The notes under the pieces were generated by a model. That model saw nothing but the letters and a program-made list of their open reading frames with translations, ran no database searches and had not been told where the DNA came from. DNA of 64,000 nt from JAKAQB01 sp027320105. GTDB taxonomy: Bacteria; Actinomycetota; Acidimicrobiia; Acidimicrobiales; Palsa-688. The position numbers and the translations under genes are program-made. Below, piece by piece: positions 34,943 through 43,037 of this stretch. The stretch spans positions 1-64,000 of the forward strand of contig DAHVMA010000099.1 of assembly GCA_027320105.1 (NCBI GenBank). The letters run 5' to 3'. Every line of letters starts with the position of its first letter. Positions within the stretch are counted from its first letter, which is position 1.

Positions 34943-36211
34943 ATGGACGTGCAGATCGCCAGCGGCGGACCATACGCCCACCTGCTCGAGCTCGACTGGA
35001 CCCGGCCGCTCGACACCTGGAACGACCCCCGCCTCGTGCGCATGGCCCGCGGACCGTCGCGCCACCCCGTGCGCTTCGTCGAGATGGACGGGCGGGTCCT
35101 CGCCATCAAGGAGATCGGCGACCGGCTGGCCCGGCGGGAGTACGCGGCGCTGCGGGAGATGGCAGACGCCGAGCTGCCCGCCGTCGAGCCGGTCTGCACC
35201 GTCACCGGACGCGACGGCGGCCTGGTCGGCGTGGTCGTCACACGCTACCTCGACTTCTCCCTGCCCTACACCTACCTGCTGGCGCGGGAGGGCGGCGTCG
35301 AGCACCAGCGCCGCCTCGTCGACGCCGCCGCCGTGCTCCTCGTGCAGCTGCACGTCGAGGGCTTCTGGTGGGGCGACTGCTCGCTGGCCAACATGCTGTT
35401 CCGCCGGGACGCCGGGAGCCTGGCCGCCTACCTCGTCGACGCCGAGACCGTCGATCACCACCCCCGCCTCACAGACGGCCAGCGGGAGACGGATCTGGAG
35501 ATCGCCGTGGCCAACATCGCCGGGGGCGTGGCCGACCTCCTCGCCGCCGGCCGCATGGAGGAGCACACCGACCCGCTGGCGTTCGCCTCCCGGGTGGAGG
35601 CCCGCTACGGGACGCTGTGGCGGGAGCTGACCGCCGAGGAGGACTTCGCCGCCGACGAGCGTTGGCGGCTGGAGGAGCGCGTCGCCCGCCTCAACCGGCT
35701 GGGCTTCGACGTCACCGAGCTGGCCGTGCGCGCCGGCGAGGACCGCATCCGCATCCGCCCGTCGGTGGTGGAGGAGGGCCACCACGCGCGGCGGCTTGCC
35801 CGCCTGACCGGCATCGAGGTGCAGGAGAACCAGGCGCGCCGGGCGCTCAACGACCTGGCGTCCTACAGGGCCGTCCTCGAGCGGCGCGCCGGGCGCCCCC
35901 TCTCGGAGGCCATCGCCGCCCACCGGTGGTTGACCGACCGCTTCGAGCCGTTCGTGTCGGCCGTCCCAGCCGAGCTGAGCACACGCCTCGAGCCGGCCGA
36001 GGCATACCACCAGTACCTCGAGCACCGCTGGTTCCTCTCCGAGCGCGCCCGGCGAGACGTGCCCGACGAGGTGGCCCGGCCGTCCTTCTTCGAGGACGTG
36101 CTCCGCCGGCGTCCCGAGGAAAGGGTCGTGCTCCCCGACCCGACCGGGGAGCTGGAGCTCCTCGCCCTGGAGGAGGCGGAGGACTCCGGGGACTTCATGG
36201 GCTCTCCATGA
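34943..36211 (+). CDS. DUF4032 protein with kinase-like N-terminal domain
   Basis: A protein of 422 residues. The first half has a lipopolysaccharide-kinase-like fold: Lys 56 in VLAIKEIG, Glu 66 in RREYAALREM, the catalytic-loop WGDCSLANMLF with Asp 145 and Asn 150, and the metal-binding LVDAET with Asp 166. The second half (about 230-380) matches DUF4032 (RIRPSVVEEGHHARRLARLTGIEVQENQARR). Phosphotransfer is plausible because all key residues are intact, but the substrate is unknown. It follows the WYL gene by 11 bases and is probably co-transcribed. Confidence 0.85.
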   Translation: MDVQIASGGPYAHLLELDWTRPLDTWNDPRLVRMARGPSRHPVRFVEMDGRVLAIKEIGDRLARREYAALREMADAELPAVEPVCTVTGRDGGLVGVVVTRYLDFSLPYTYLLAREGGVEHQRRLVDAAAVLLVQLHVEGFWWGDCSLANMLFRRDAGSLAAYLVDAETVDHHPRLTDGQRETDLEIAVANIAGGVADLLAAGRMEEHTDPLAFASRVEARYGTLWRELTAEEDFAADERWRLEERVARLNRLGFDVTELAVRAGEDRIRIRPSVVEEGHHARRLARLTGIEVQENQARRALNDLASYRAVLERRAGRPLSEAIAAHRWLTDRFEPFVSAVPAELSTRLEPAEAYHQYLEHRWFLSERARRDVPDEVARPSFFEDVLRRRPEERVVLPDPTGELELLALEEAEDSGDFMGSP

Positions 36212-36318
36212 GCTCTCCGAGCTTGCTCTCGGCGCGGCGGGGCATCCGGTGCCGTGCCCGATCGCCCGTCGGCAGCGGCAGCGACGCGGGCGGTGGCGCC
36301 AAGGAGGCGGTGCCGCCC

Positions 36319-36373
36319 TTGCAGGACAGGGCTGGGACGGGTACACTGCCGTGCACGTTGGTTAAGCGCTTCA
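36319..36373 (+). promoter_or_regulatory. Sigma70-type promoter with LacI-family operator at the start site
   Basis: TTGCAG (36319-36324), a 17-base spacer and TACACT (36342-36347) make a good promoter. Fourteen bases after the -10 lies TTAAGCGCTTCA (36362-36373), whose core AAGCGCTT is a perfect palindrome with the central CpG of LacI/GalR-family operators. The operator would cover the initial transcribed region, so binding should block expression of the LacI-glycosidase fusion starting at 36393. The remainder of 36212-36392 shows nothing else. Confidence 0.7.
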
Positions 36374-36392
36374 GCAGGATCGGGGATGCAGG

Positions 36393-39300
36393 GTGGGACG
36401 TTCGGCCAGGCGAGGGAGTCACCGGATAGACGATGTGGCGACCCTGGCCGGGGTCTCCACGGCGACGGTGTCCCACGTCCTCAACGGGTCCGGCAGGGTG
36501 TCGGCCGCCACGGCGCAACGTGTCCTCAGGGCCGTAGCCGAGCTGGGCTACGTCCCCAAGGCGCACGCCCGGTCCCTGGCCACTGGGTCTTCCCGTACGG
36601 TCGGGGTGGTAGCAGCCGCCGGAGTGCCCGATGGTGAGGGCTTCGCAGAGTTGATTGCCGGCTTGGCGCGGACCGTCGGGGAACAGGGCTACCACCTGCT
36701 GGTCCTTGGTGGCCCCATCGCGCCGGAGGAGTCCCGTCCAAGCGCTCCGGTGGCATCCGGCAAGGGTCCCGGGCTCGGCGAGATGCTGCGGTCCGGCCTG
36801 GTCGACGCCCTGGTTGCAGGGGCCGGACTGGACGCGGACACGACGTCGTGGGTCGTCTCCGCCGGGTTGCCGCTGCTCACGTTCGGGCCCGACTCCAAGA
36901 TGGCCGACGTGGACCACGCCGAGCCCGCTCGGCTTGCCGCACGCCACCTGGCGGATCTGGGCCACGACCGGATAGGGCTCGTCTGTCACGCGTCGTTGTC
37001 GCCGGATGACCAGGCGGCAGCCACGCAGCTGGAGGTGGGGGGTGGAGCGGCCCTCTGCGTCCAGGCCCGGGACCTGACCCCGGAGGCCGGAGCCGACGCG
37101 GCACGCCTGCTCCTGCTCGCCAAGGACCCGCCAACGGCGATCATCTGCGCGAACGTGGGCCTCACTGACGGTGTCCTGCAGGCAGCGTCGGAGCTCGGGA
37201 TAGCCGTTCCCCAGCAGCTGTCAGTGGTGGGCTACGGGTCACGATGGACCTCGCGCCTGTCGCCACCGCTCACCTCGGTGTCTCCGAGATGGGAGGACTT
37301 CGGAGCCGAGATCGGCAAGTCGGTCCTGGCGAGCCTTGCTGGGGAGGCACCCCCTCGGGTCAGCCTTTGCCATCAGTTGACGGTTCGTTCCAGCACCGCT
37401 CCGCCGGGGTGCTATGCCACCCCTACGACGCTCGGGTGCGGCCCTGTCTTCAAGAAGGGCATGTCGTTCGCGTTGTGGTCGCCCACCCTCTCGCTCGATC
37501 CCAGCAGCGCGTACAGCGGGATATACGAAGGCGACACGCGCATGTTGTCCCTGTACCAGGCACGGCTCGATGGCAGCGCCCTGCGCCCGCAGTCACTCCG
37601 CCATGGAGATGGCAGCGCAACCGCCAACTACGTCTACAAGCGGGCGGGTGTCACTCGGAGGCTCAACCGCCGGCTGGTCTTCCACTCCAACCGTCTCGAG
37701 GACCGGTGGGAGTGGCAGCAGTGGGGGGAGCCCGACCCCTGGACGATCGAGCTGAGCGTCGGAGCGGACTTCCATGACATCTTCGAGATTCGCGACGTGC
37801 TCGTCACGGGCCACGGAGATCTGGTCGCAGACCAGAGCAGCCGAGGCGCCCACCTCCGCTACAGCGGGCGTGACGGCGTGGCACGGTCGGTGACCCTGGA
37901 GTTCGACCGACCAGCCCGCAGCACCTCCGGCCTGGGCTGGCACTGGAACGTAACGGGCGACGAACCGACCGGAGCGCTTCTGATAACGACCAGCTGGCGG
38001 AACGAAGCCATTGGCCCCATGGCGGCGAGCGCCGCGCAGGCCCTGCCCTGGCCGGCCATCGAGGTCTCGGACCCGGCCTGGGGGGCCTTGCTGGCGCGAT
38101 CGACGGCGGATCTGGAGTTGCTCGCCACCGACTGGGGCCAAGGCCGGGTGCCCATGGCCGGGCTCCCGTGGTTTGGCACCCTTGTCGGTCGAGACGCCAT
38201 AGTCACGGCGCTGGAGACGCTGGAATGGCTGCCCTCTCTTGCCCGCGAGACGGTGGACACCCTGGCCGCCTTGCAAGGCAAGGAAGTCGATCCTGACAGA
38301 GAAGAGGAGCCCGGGAAGATCGTCCACGAGGTCCGCCACGGGGAGCTTGCCCTGCTGGGAGAAGTGCCATTTCGAAGGTATTACGGGAGCGTGGACGCGA
38401 CACCGCTGTTCGTGACACTGGCAGCGGCGACGTGGCGACGGACCGGTGACACGGCCTGGTTCCAGACGGTGATGCCGGCCGTCGAGGCCGCGTTGGATTG
38501 GATCCTCGCCCAGAGGAGCCCACGCGGCCTCTACGAGACTCGCAGCCACGGCAGCGGGGGCCTGGCAGTCCAGTCGTGGCGGGACTCACCTGACTCGATG
38601 ATCTTCGCGAACGGCGATCACGGGCGACCTCCCCTGGCGATGGTGGAAGTGCAGGGGTACGTGTACCAAGCGCTGAGGGAGGCGGCTCAGTGCCATCGCA
38701 GCCTGGGCGGGACCGCCCGGGCAGCCGAGCTCGAGGGCAGGGCAGACGACCTCCAAGCAGCGTTCCAAGAGGCGTTCTGGCTCGGGGACGAGCAGTATTA
38801 CGCCCTGGCGGTGGACGATCTCGGCAGGAGGCTGGACGCGATCTCTTCCGACGCCGGCCAGTGCCTCTGGTCCGGCATCGTGCCTGAGCCCCGCCGGGCA
38901 GCTGTGATCGAGCGCCTCATGTCCACGAGCATGTTCAGTGGGTGGGGCATGCGGACCTTGGCGGCCGTCCCCGACGGCCCCGCCTACGATCCCTACAGCT
39001 ACCACCGCGGGAGCGTGTGGCCGCACACCACGGCGCTGGTGGCGGCAGGGCTCCGCCGCGCCGGCGCCGGTGCCGAAGCGGCCCGGGTGGCCGGAGCACT
39101 CGTGGATGCGTCCGCAGGTTTCGAGGGCCGGCGGCTTCCCGAGCTGTTCTCCGGCGAGCCGCGGAGCATGGGAGGCCCGTTCCCCTACCCAGGCGCCTGC
39201 TCGCCGCAGGCCTGGGCCGCCGGCGCCTCCCTGCTCCTGCTCACGACTGTGCTCGGCCTCCGGGTCGACAGCCACTCGCACGTCATCGAGCTGCGCCCCC

Positions 39301-39443
39301 ACCTGCCGGAGTCGATCGGCGCCGTGGAGGTCTCCGGCCTGTCCCTGGGCGGCGCCGGAACGGTTGACCTGACTGTTGACCGGCACGGCGCCCGATGCCG
39401 GCGCCTGCCGGCATCCTGGAGCATCGAGGGGGCGGGACCGTGA
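36393..39443 (+). CDS. LacI transcriptional regulator fused to glycogen-debranching/MGH1-like glycosidase
   Basis: One uninterrupted frame of 1016 codons. Residues 10-65 are a LacI helix-turn-helix and hinge: IDDVATLAGVSTATVSHVLN, then GRVSAATAQRVLRAVAELGYVP. Residues 68-335 are the sugar-binding core (TVGVVAAAGVPDGEGFAELI, DLGHDRIGLV, PTAIICANVGLTDGVL, LSVVGYGSRW, PPLTSVSPRWEDFG), slightly shortened near 200-225. Residues 350-545 match the N-terminal domain of bacterial debranching enzymes (YSGIYEGDTRMLS, DIFEIRDV). Residues 555-1016 form an alpha/alpha barrel with LVGRDAIVTALETLEW (598-612), GKIVHEVRHGE (641-651), QSWRDSPDSM (727-736, probable acid Asp) and YHRGSVWPHTTA (870-881). No signal peptide is present, so it acts in the cytoplasm. 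It likely represses the downstream importer and hydrolyses its cargo. GTG start. Confidence 0.88.
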   Translation: MGRSARRGSHRIDDVATLAGVSTATVSHVLNGSGRVSAATAQRVLRAVAELGYVPKAHARSLATGSSRTVGVVAAAGVPDGEGFAELIAGLARTVGEQGYHLLVLGGPIAPEESRPSAPVASGKGPGLGEMLRSGLVDALVAGAGLDADTTSWVVSAGLPLLTFGPDSKMADVDHAEPARLAARHLADLGHDRIGLVCHASLSPDDQAAATQLEVGGGAALCVQARDLTPEAGADAARLLLLAKDPPTAIICANVGLTDGVLQAASELGIAVPQQLSVVGYGSRWTSRLSPPLTSVSPRWEDFGAEIGKSVLASLAGEAPPRVSLCHQLTVRSSTAPPGCYATPTTLGCGPVFKKGMSFALWSPTLSLDPSSAYSGIYEGDTRMLSLYQARLDGSALRPQSLRHGDGSATANYVYKRAGVTRRLNRRLVFHSNRLEDRWEWQQWGEPDPWTIELSVGADFHDIFEIRDVLVTGHGDLVADQSSRGAHLRYSGRDGVARSVTLEFDRPARSTSGLGWHWNVTGDEPTGALLITTSWRNEAIGPMAASAAQALPWPAIEVSDPAWGALLARSTADLELLATDWGQGRVPMAGLPWFGTLVGRDAIVTALETLEWLPSLARETVDTLAALQGKEVDPDREEEPGKIVHEVRHGELALLGEVPFRRYYGSVDATPLFVTLAAATWRRTGDTAWFQTVMPAVEAALDWILAQRSPRGLYETRSHGSGGLAVQSWRDSPDSMIFANGDHGRPPLAMVEVQGYVYQALREAAQCHRSLGGTARAAELEGRADDLQAAFQEAFWLGDEQYYALAVDDLGRRLDAISSDAGQCLWSGIVPEPRRAAVIERLMSTSMFSGWGMRTLAAVPDGPAYDPYSYHRGSVWPHTTALVAAGLRRAGAGAEAARVAGALVDASAGFEGRRLPELFSGEPRSMGGPFPYPGACSPQAWAAGASLLLLTTVLGLRVDSHSHVIELRPHLPESIGAVEVSGLSLGGAGTVDLTVDRHGARCRRLPASWSIEGAGP

Positions 39444-39600
39444 GGCGGGTGTCCCTGCGGGCGGCCAGGCGAGCTCGGGCGCTCCGGCAGCCGCCGGGAC
39501 CGACAGACGCTGCTCACCGAGGAAGTTGTGCTCGAGCCGAGACGGGCGGGCCCGGAGAGCCGAACCCAGACCAGAGAAGAAAAGGCCAGGAGGTACAACT

Positions 39601-40917
39601 GTGAAGTACATGTCATGCAAGCCGACGAGGCGGGACCGGAGGAGGAGCACGAGGAGGGGGGTGGTCTTCGCCGCCGGCACCGCGGCCATAGTCCTCACCG
39701 CCGGCGCATGCGGCAGCTCCTCGGCCGCCACCCCGCCGGCGAGCTCCCAGGTGCCGGCCAGCGCGAAGCAGACCATCGTGTTCGCCACGGATGGGCTCGG
39801 ATCGGAGGGAAAGGCGACCGACGCAGCGGTCGCTGCCTTCGAGAAGGCCAACCCCAACATCCATGTCCAGGTCCTCGCGTTGTCGCCGACGTCCAACGTG
39901 GCGCTCAACCAGCTGGACCAACGCTTCATCTCGGGGTCCTCGACGCCGGACGTGATCTACCTCGATGTGATCAGACCGGTGCAGTTCGCTCAGTCCGGGT
40001 GGCTGGCGAACCTCAACAAGTTCCACGTCCCGACGAGTACGTTCTTCCCGGCCCAGATGGCAACCGGCGAGTACAAAGGTGGTGTGTACGCCGTCCCGTG
40101 GTTCATAAACGCCGAGGGCGTCTACTACAGAACGGACCTCGTGAAGACGCCCCCGAAGACCCCCGCTCAGCTGGTGGCGGACGCCCGGAGCCTCCTCGCT
40201 ACCCATCCCTCCTTGAAGGAAGGCTTCGCGTTCGAGGGAGCGGAGTACGAGGGTGCCGTGACCGCTTTCCAGAGCATGGGCGGGAACATAGCAAGCTCGA
40301 CGTTGAGCAACATCAACAACTCGTCCAACCTGGCCACACTCACGTTCATGTACGACGCCATACACAAGTACCACATCTCTCCCTCGGCGGTGACGACGTG
40401 GGAGGAGTCGAACGTCCAGAATGCATGGCTGTCAGGGCAGACACCATTTGCCCTCAACTGGCCGTACTTGTTCCAACTGTCCGAGGCGGCTGGATCGCCG
40501 GTGGCGGGCAAGACGGGGTGGATCCCATTCCCGAGCGCGACGGGCAAGCCGCAGGCGTCGCTGGGAGGGGCGGACCTGGCCATCAATGCGAAGAGCACCC
40601 ATCAGGCGGCGGCGTGGAAGTTCATCCAGTACCTCACCAGCATCCCGGCACAGGTGACCAGAGCCATAAACGCGGGCGATCCTCCGTCCGTGAAGGCGGC
40701 CTACACCGCCCATCTCTACAGCGTCGCCCCGTACTACCGCCAGGAGCAGGCGGTGTACGCCGCTGCCGTCCCGCGGCCGATCACGCCGGTGTACTCGAAC
40801 ATCTCCACGGACATCCAGACGATGATCTCGTCTGTCCTGGCGGGTCAGGAGTCACCAGCGGCAGCGCTCAAGTCCACGGCACCGCAAGTCGCCCAGCTCC
40901 AAGCCACGGTGCGGTAA
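39601..40917 (+). CDS. Sugar ABC transporter substrate-binding lipoprotein
   Basis: A protein of 438 residues of the MalE/UgpB-like family-1 binding proteins. An Arg-rich N-terminus (twin-Arg-like RRDRRRSTRR) precedes a hydrophobic segment and a lipobox-like TAGAC, slightly atypical at -3. The mature part shows KQTIVFATDGLGSEGKATDAAVAAFEKANPNIHV, SSTPDVIYLDVI, YAVPWFINAEGVYYRTDL and TPFALNWPYLF, all typical. GTG 39601 was chosen because AGGAGG (39588-39593) lies 7 bases before it. It delivers a probable di- or oligosaccharide to the permeases encoded next. A gap of 157 bases follows the fusion gene. Confidence 0.93.
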   Translation: MKYMSCKPTRRDRRRSTRRGVVFAAGTAAIVLTAGACGSSSAATPPASSQVPASAKQTIVFATDGLGSEGKATDAAVAAFEKANPNIHVQVLALSPTSNVALNQLDQRFISGSSTPDVIYLDVIRPVQFAQSGWLANLNKFHVPTSTFFPAQMATGEYKGGVYAVPWFINAEGVYYRTDLVKTPPKTPAQLVADARSLLATHPSLKEGFAFEGAEYEGAVTAFQSMGGNIASSTLSNINNSSNLATLTFMYDAIHKYHISPSAVTTWEESNVQNAWLSGQTPFALNWPYLFQLSEAAGSPVAGKTGWIPFPSATGKPQASLGGADLAINAKSTHQAAAWKFIQYLTSIPAQVTRAINAGDPPSVKAAYTAHLYSVAPYYRQEQAVYAAAVPRPITPVYSNISTDIQTMISSVLAGQESPAAALKSTAPQVAQLQATVR

Positions 40918-40932
40918 CGGAGCCGACCGGGC

Positions 40933-41916
40933 ATGAGACAGGTCCAAACGCCCCCGGTTCCCCATGCGCAGGGGGAACCGGGGCCTGACCGCCCCGAGCC
41001 GCCGTCGCGGGCGGCTCGGGGGGCGGGGCAAGGACTGCGTAGGAGCGACCGGCGCTTCGGCTACTGGGCCATTGCCCCGGCGGTCGTGCTGCTCCTCGCC
41101 ATCACCGCGTTCCCCCTGCTCTACAACCTCTGGGACTCCTTCCATCACGTCGATTACCTGAACCCCTCCACCCTCGGGAAGTTCGCCGGGCTCGGCAACT
41201 ACAAGGCGCTGGTCACCAACAACCTGTTCGTGCCGTCGCTCGAACGGACCCTCGGGTTCACCGCCGTGTCGGTGGTGGTGGAACTGGTGATCGGAATGGC
41301 GCTGGCTCTCGCCTTGAACCAGCGCTTCCGGGGGCGCGGCCTCGTGCGGGCGGCCGTGTTCATCCCCTGGGCCGTGCCGACGGTGGTCTCGGGAATGCTC
41401 TGGAAGTCGATGTTCGACCCGCAGACAGGTTTCGTCAACTACATACTGACCGTGCTCCACCTCCCCCTCGCCCACGCGACGTGGCTGGACGGGACGTACA
41501 CCGGATGGGCTGCGATCTTGATCGCCGACGCATGGCGCAACACGCCGTTCATGGCGATCCTGTTGCTGGCGGGCCTCCAAGTGATCCCTGCTGAGCTCTA
41601 CGAGGCGGCACGCCTCGACGGGGCAAGCGTGTGGAAGGCCTTCCGCCATGTGACGCTTCCCATGCTCAAGCCCGCCCTCATGGTGGCGCTCATATTTCGG
41701 ACGCTCTCCTCGTTCCTGATATTCGATGTCATCTCCGCGATGACGTCGGGAGGTCCCGGGACATCCACTCAGGCCCTCGCTTACCTGAACTGGCAGGCGA
41801 TCATCCAGGACAGCAATTTTGGCTTTGCCGCCGCGATCTCCGTCGCACTGATGATCATGACCCTGATCATTGCTGCCGGCTACCTGCGGATCTTCCGGCC
41901 GGACTACACGAGATGA
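40933..41916 (+). CDS. Sugar ABC transporter permease, MalF type
   Basis: A protein of 327 residues with a cytosolic Pro/Arg-rich tail of about 40 residues and six predicted helices. WAIAPAVVLLLAITAFPLLYNLWDSF is helix 1. The ATPase-coupling EAA loop is EAARLDGASVWKAFRHVTLP, followed by the family phrase SGGPGTSTQALAYL. It forms the channel with the MalG-type subunit. It starts 15 bases after the binding-protein stop. Confidence 0.95.
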   Translation: MRQVQTPPVPHAQGEPGPDRPEPPSRAARGAGQGLRRSDRRFGYWAIAPAVVLLLAITAFPLLYNLWDSFHHVDYLNPSTLGKFAGLGNYKALVTNNLFVPSLERTLGFTAVSVVVELVIGMALALALNQRFRGRGLVRAAVFIPWAVPTVVSGMLWKSMFDPQTGFVNYILTVLHLPLAHATWLDGTYTGWAAILIADAWRNTPFMAILLLAGLQVIPAELYEAARLDGASVWKAFRHVTLPMLKPALMVALIFRTLSSFLIFDVISAMTSGGPGTSTQALAYLNWQAIIQDSNFGFAAAISVALMIMTLIIAAGYLRIFRPDYTR

Positions 41917-41965
41917 CGGAGGGCCGGCGGGGCGCTCTCACGAAAGAGCGGAAGGAGCAGCAGCG

Positions 41966-42883
41966 GTGACGGTGAGCACGATGGCAGCGAGCGGACGATC
42001 CCGGGCGGGCGCTTCGGTATCGGTCCGGCGGAGGCCCCCGTGGGCGCGCCGGGCGCGCAAGGGCGCCCGCCGCGCGGCCTTCTATGCCCTTCTGGGCGTG
42101 TTCGTGGTGGTCAGCTTGTTCCCCTTCTACTGGATCGTGGTCACGTCGCTCAAGACGAATGCGGAGATCAGCCGGGGGACAACGAGCCTGCTGCCGTCCC
42201 ATGTGACGTGGGCAAATTATGTGACGGACTTCACCAAAGAGGACTTCCTCCGCCCGCTGCTCAACAGTTTGATAGTGGCGTCAGCCACCACGGCCATCAC
42301 GGTGGTGGTGGCATCCCTCGCGGGGTACGCACTGGCGCGTACCGCGATGCGGGGCAAGACCATGTTCCAGGGTTTCTTCCTGGTGGCCGGGTTCTTTCCC
42401 GTCATTGCGATGGTAGGCCCGCTGTTCATTGTCTATCGTGACCTCAACCTGCTCAACAACCTCGTGGGCCTGGCCTTCGCCTACCTCATCTACTCTATCC
42501 CGTTGGCGACATGGTTCCTTGCCAATTTCTTCTCGCAGATGCCGCGGGAGCTCGAGGAGGCGGCGACCGTTGACGGCGCGTCCCGGCTGCGAGCCCTCCG
42601 AAGCGTGATCGCACCAATTGCCGTCCCGGGCATCTTCACGATCGCGATCCTGTCGTTCATATTCTGCTGGAACGACTATCTCATAGCGGTGAGCTTCGTG
42701 ACCAACCCGGGAACGTTTACTGCGCCGCTCGCCATCATCGGTCTCGGGGAGAGCCAGTACCAGACGTTCTACAACCTGATCGACGCTGCCGTGGTGATCG
42801 TGACGCTGCCCATAGCGCTCATCGTGATCCTGGCCCAGCGGCGCATCATCTCTGGCCTCACGGCCGGCGCGGTGAAGTCTTGA
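41966..42883 (+). CDS. Sugar ABC transporter permease, MalG type
   Basis: A protein of 305 residues. After an Arg-rich tail (about 1-38), AFYALLGVFVVVSLFPFYWIVVTSLKTNAEI begins helix 1; the EAA loop reads EEAATVDGASRLRALRSVIAP, and FIFCWNDYLIAVSFV is characteristic of MalG-type subunits. GTG 41966 has AAGGAG (41952-41957) 8 bases upstream. It lies 49 bases after the MalF-type gene and pairs with it. Confidence 0.95.
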   Translation: MTVSTMAASGRSRAGASVSVRRRPPWARRARKGARRAAFYALLGVFVVVSLFPFYWIVVTSLKTNAEISRGTTSLLPSHVTWANYVTDFTKEDFLRPLLNSLIVASATTAITVVVASLAGYALARTAMRGKTMFQGFFLVAGFFPVIAMVGPLFIVYRDLNLLNNLVGLAFAYLIYSIPLATWFLANFFSQMPRELEEAATVDGASRLRALRSVIAPIAVPGIFTIAILSFIFCWNDYLIAVSFVTNPGTFTAPLAIIGLGESQYQTFYNLIDAAVVIVTLPIALIVILAQRRIISGLTAGAVKS

Positions 42884-43037
42884 GAGGCGGGCTGGTGAGG
42901 CGCGGTACCCATGTCGCCAGCACCGCTCCGGCGGTGTGGAGGGATGCGGGGAGCCCGGCGGCGCCTGGCGGCGCTCGCCGGCAGGGGGCTCGAGTCGCTG
43001 CGAGAGGGCGAGCACCAGGACCAGGAAAGGACCGTTG

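Noticed and set aside
42884..43037. Possible separate promoter before the ABC ATPase gene
   Set aside because: No -35/-10 pair with acceptable spacing could be found; co-transcription with the permeases is simpler.
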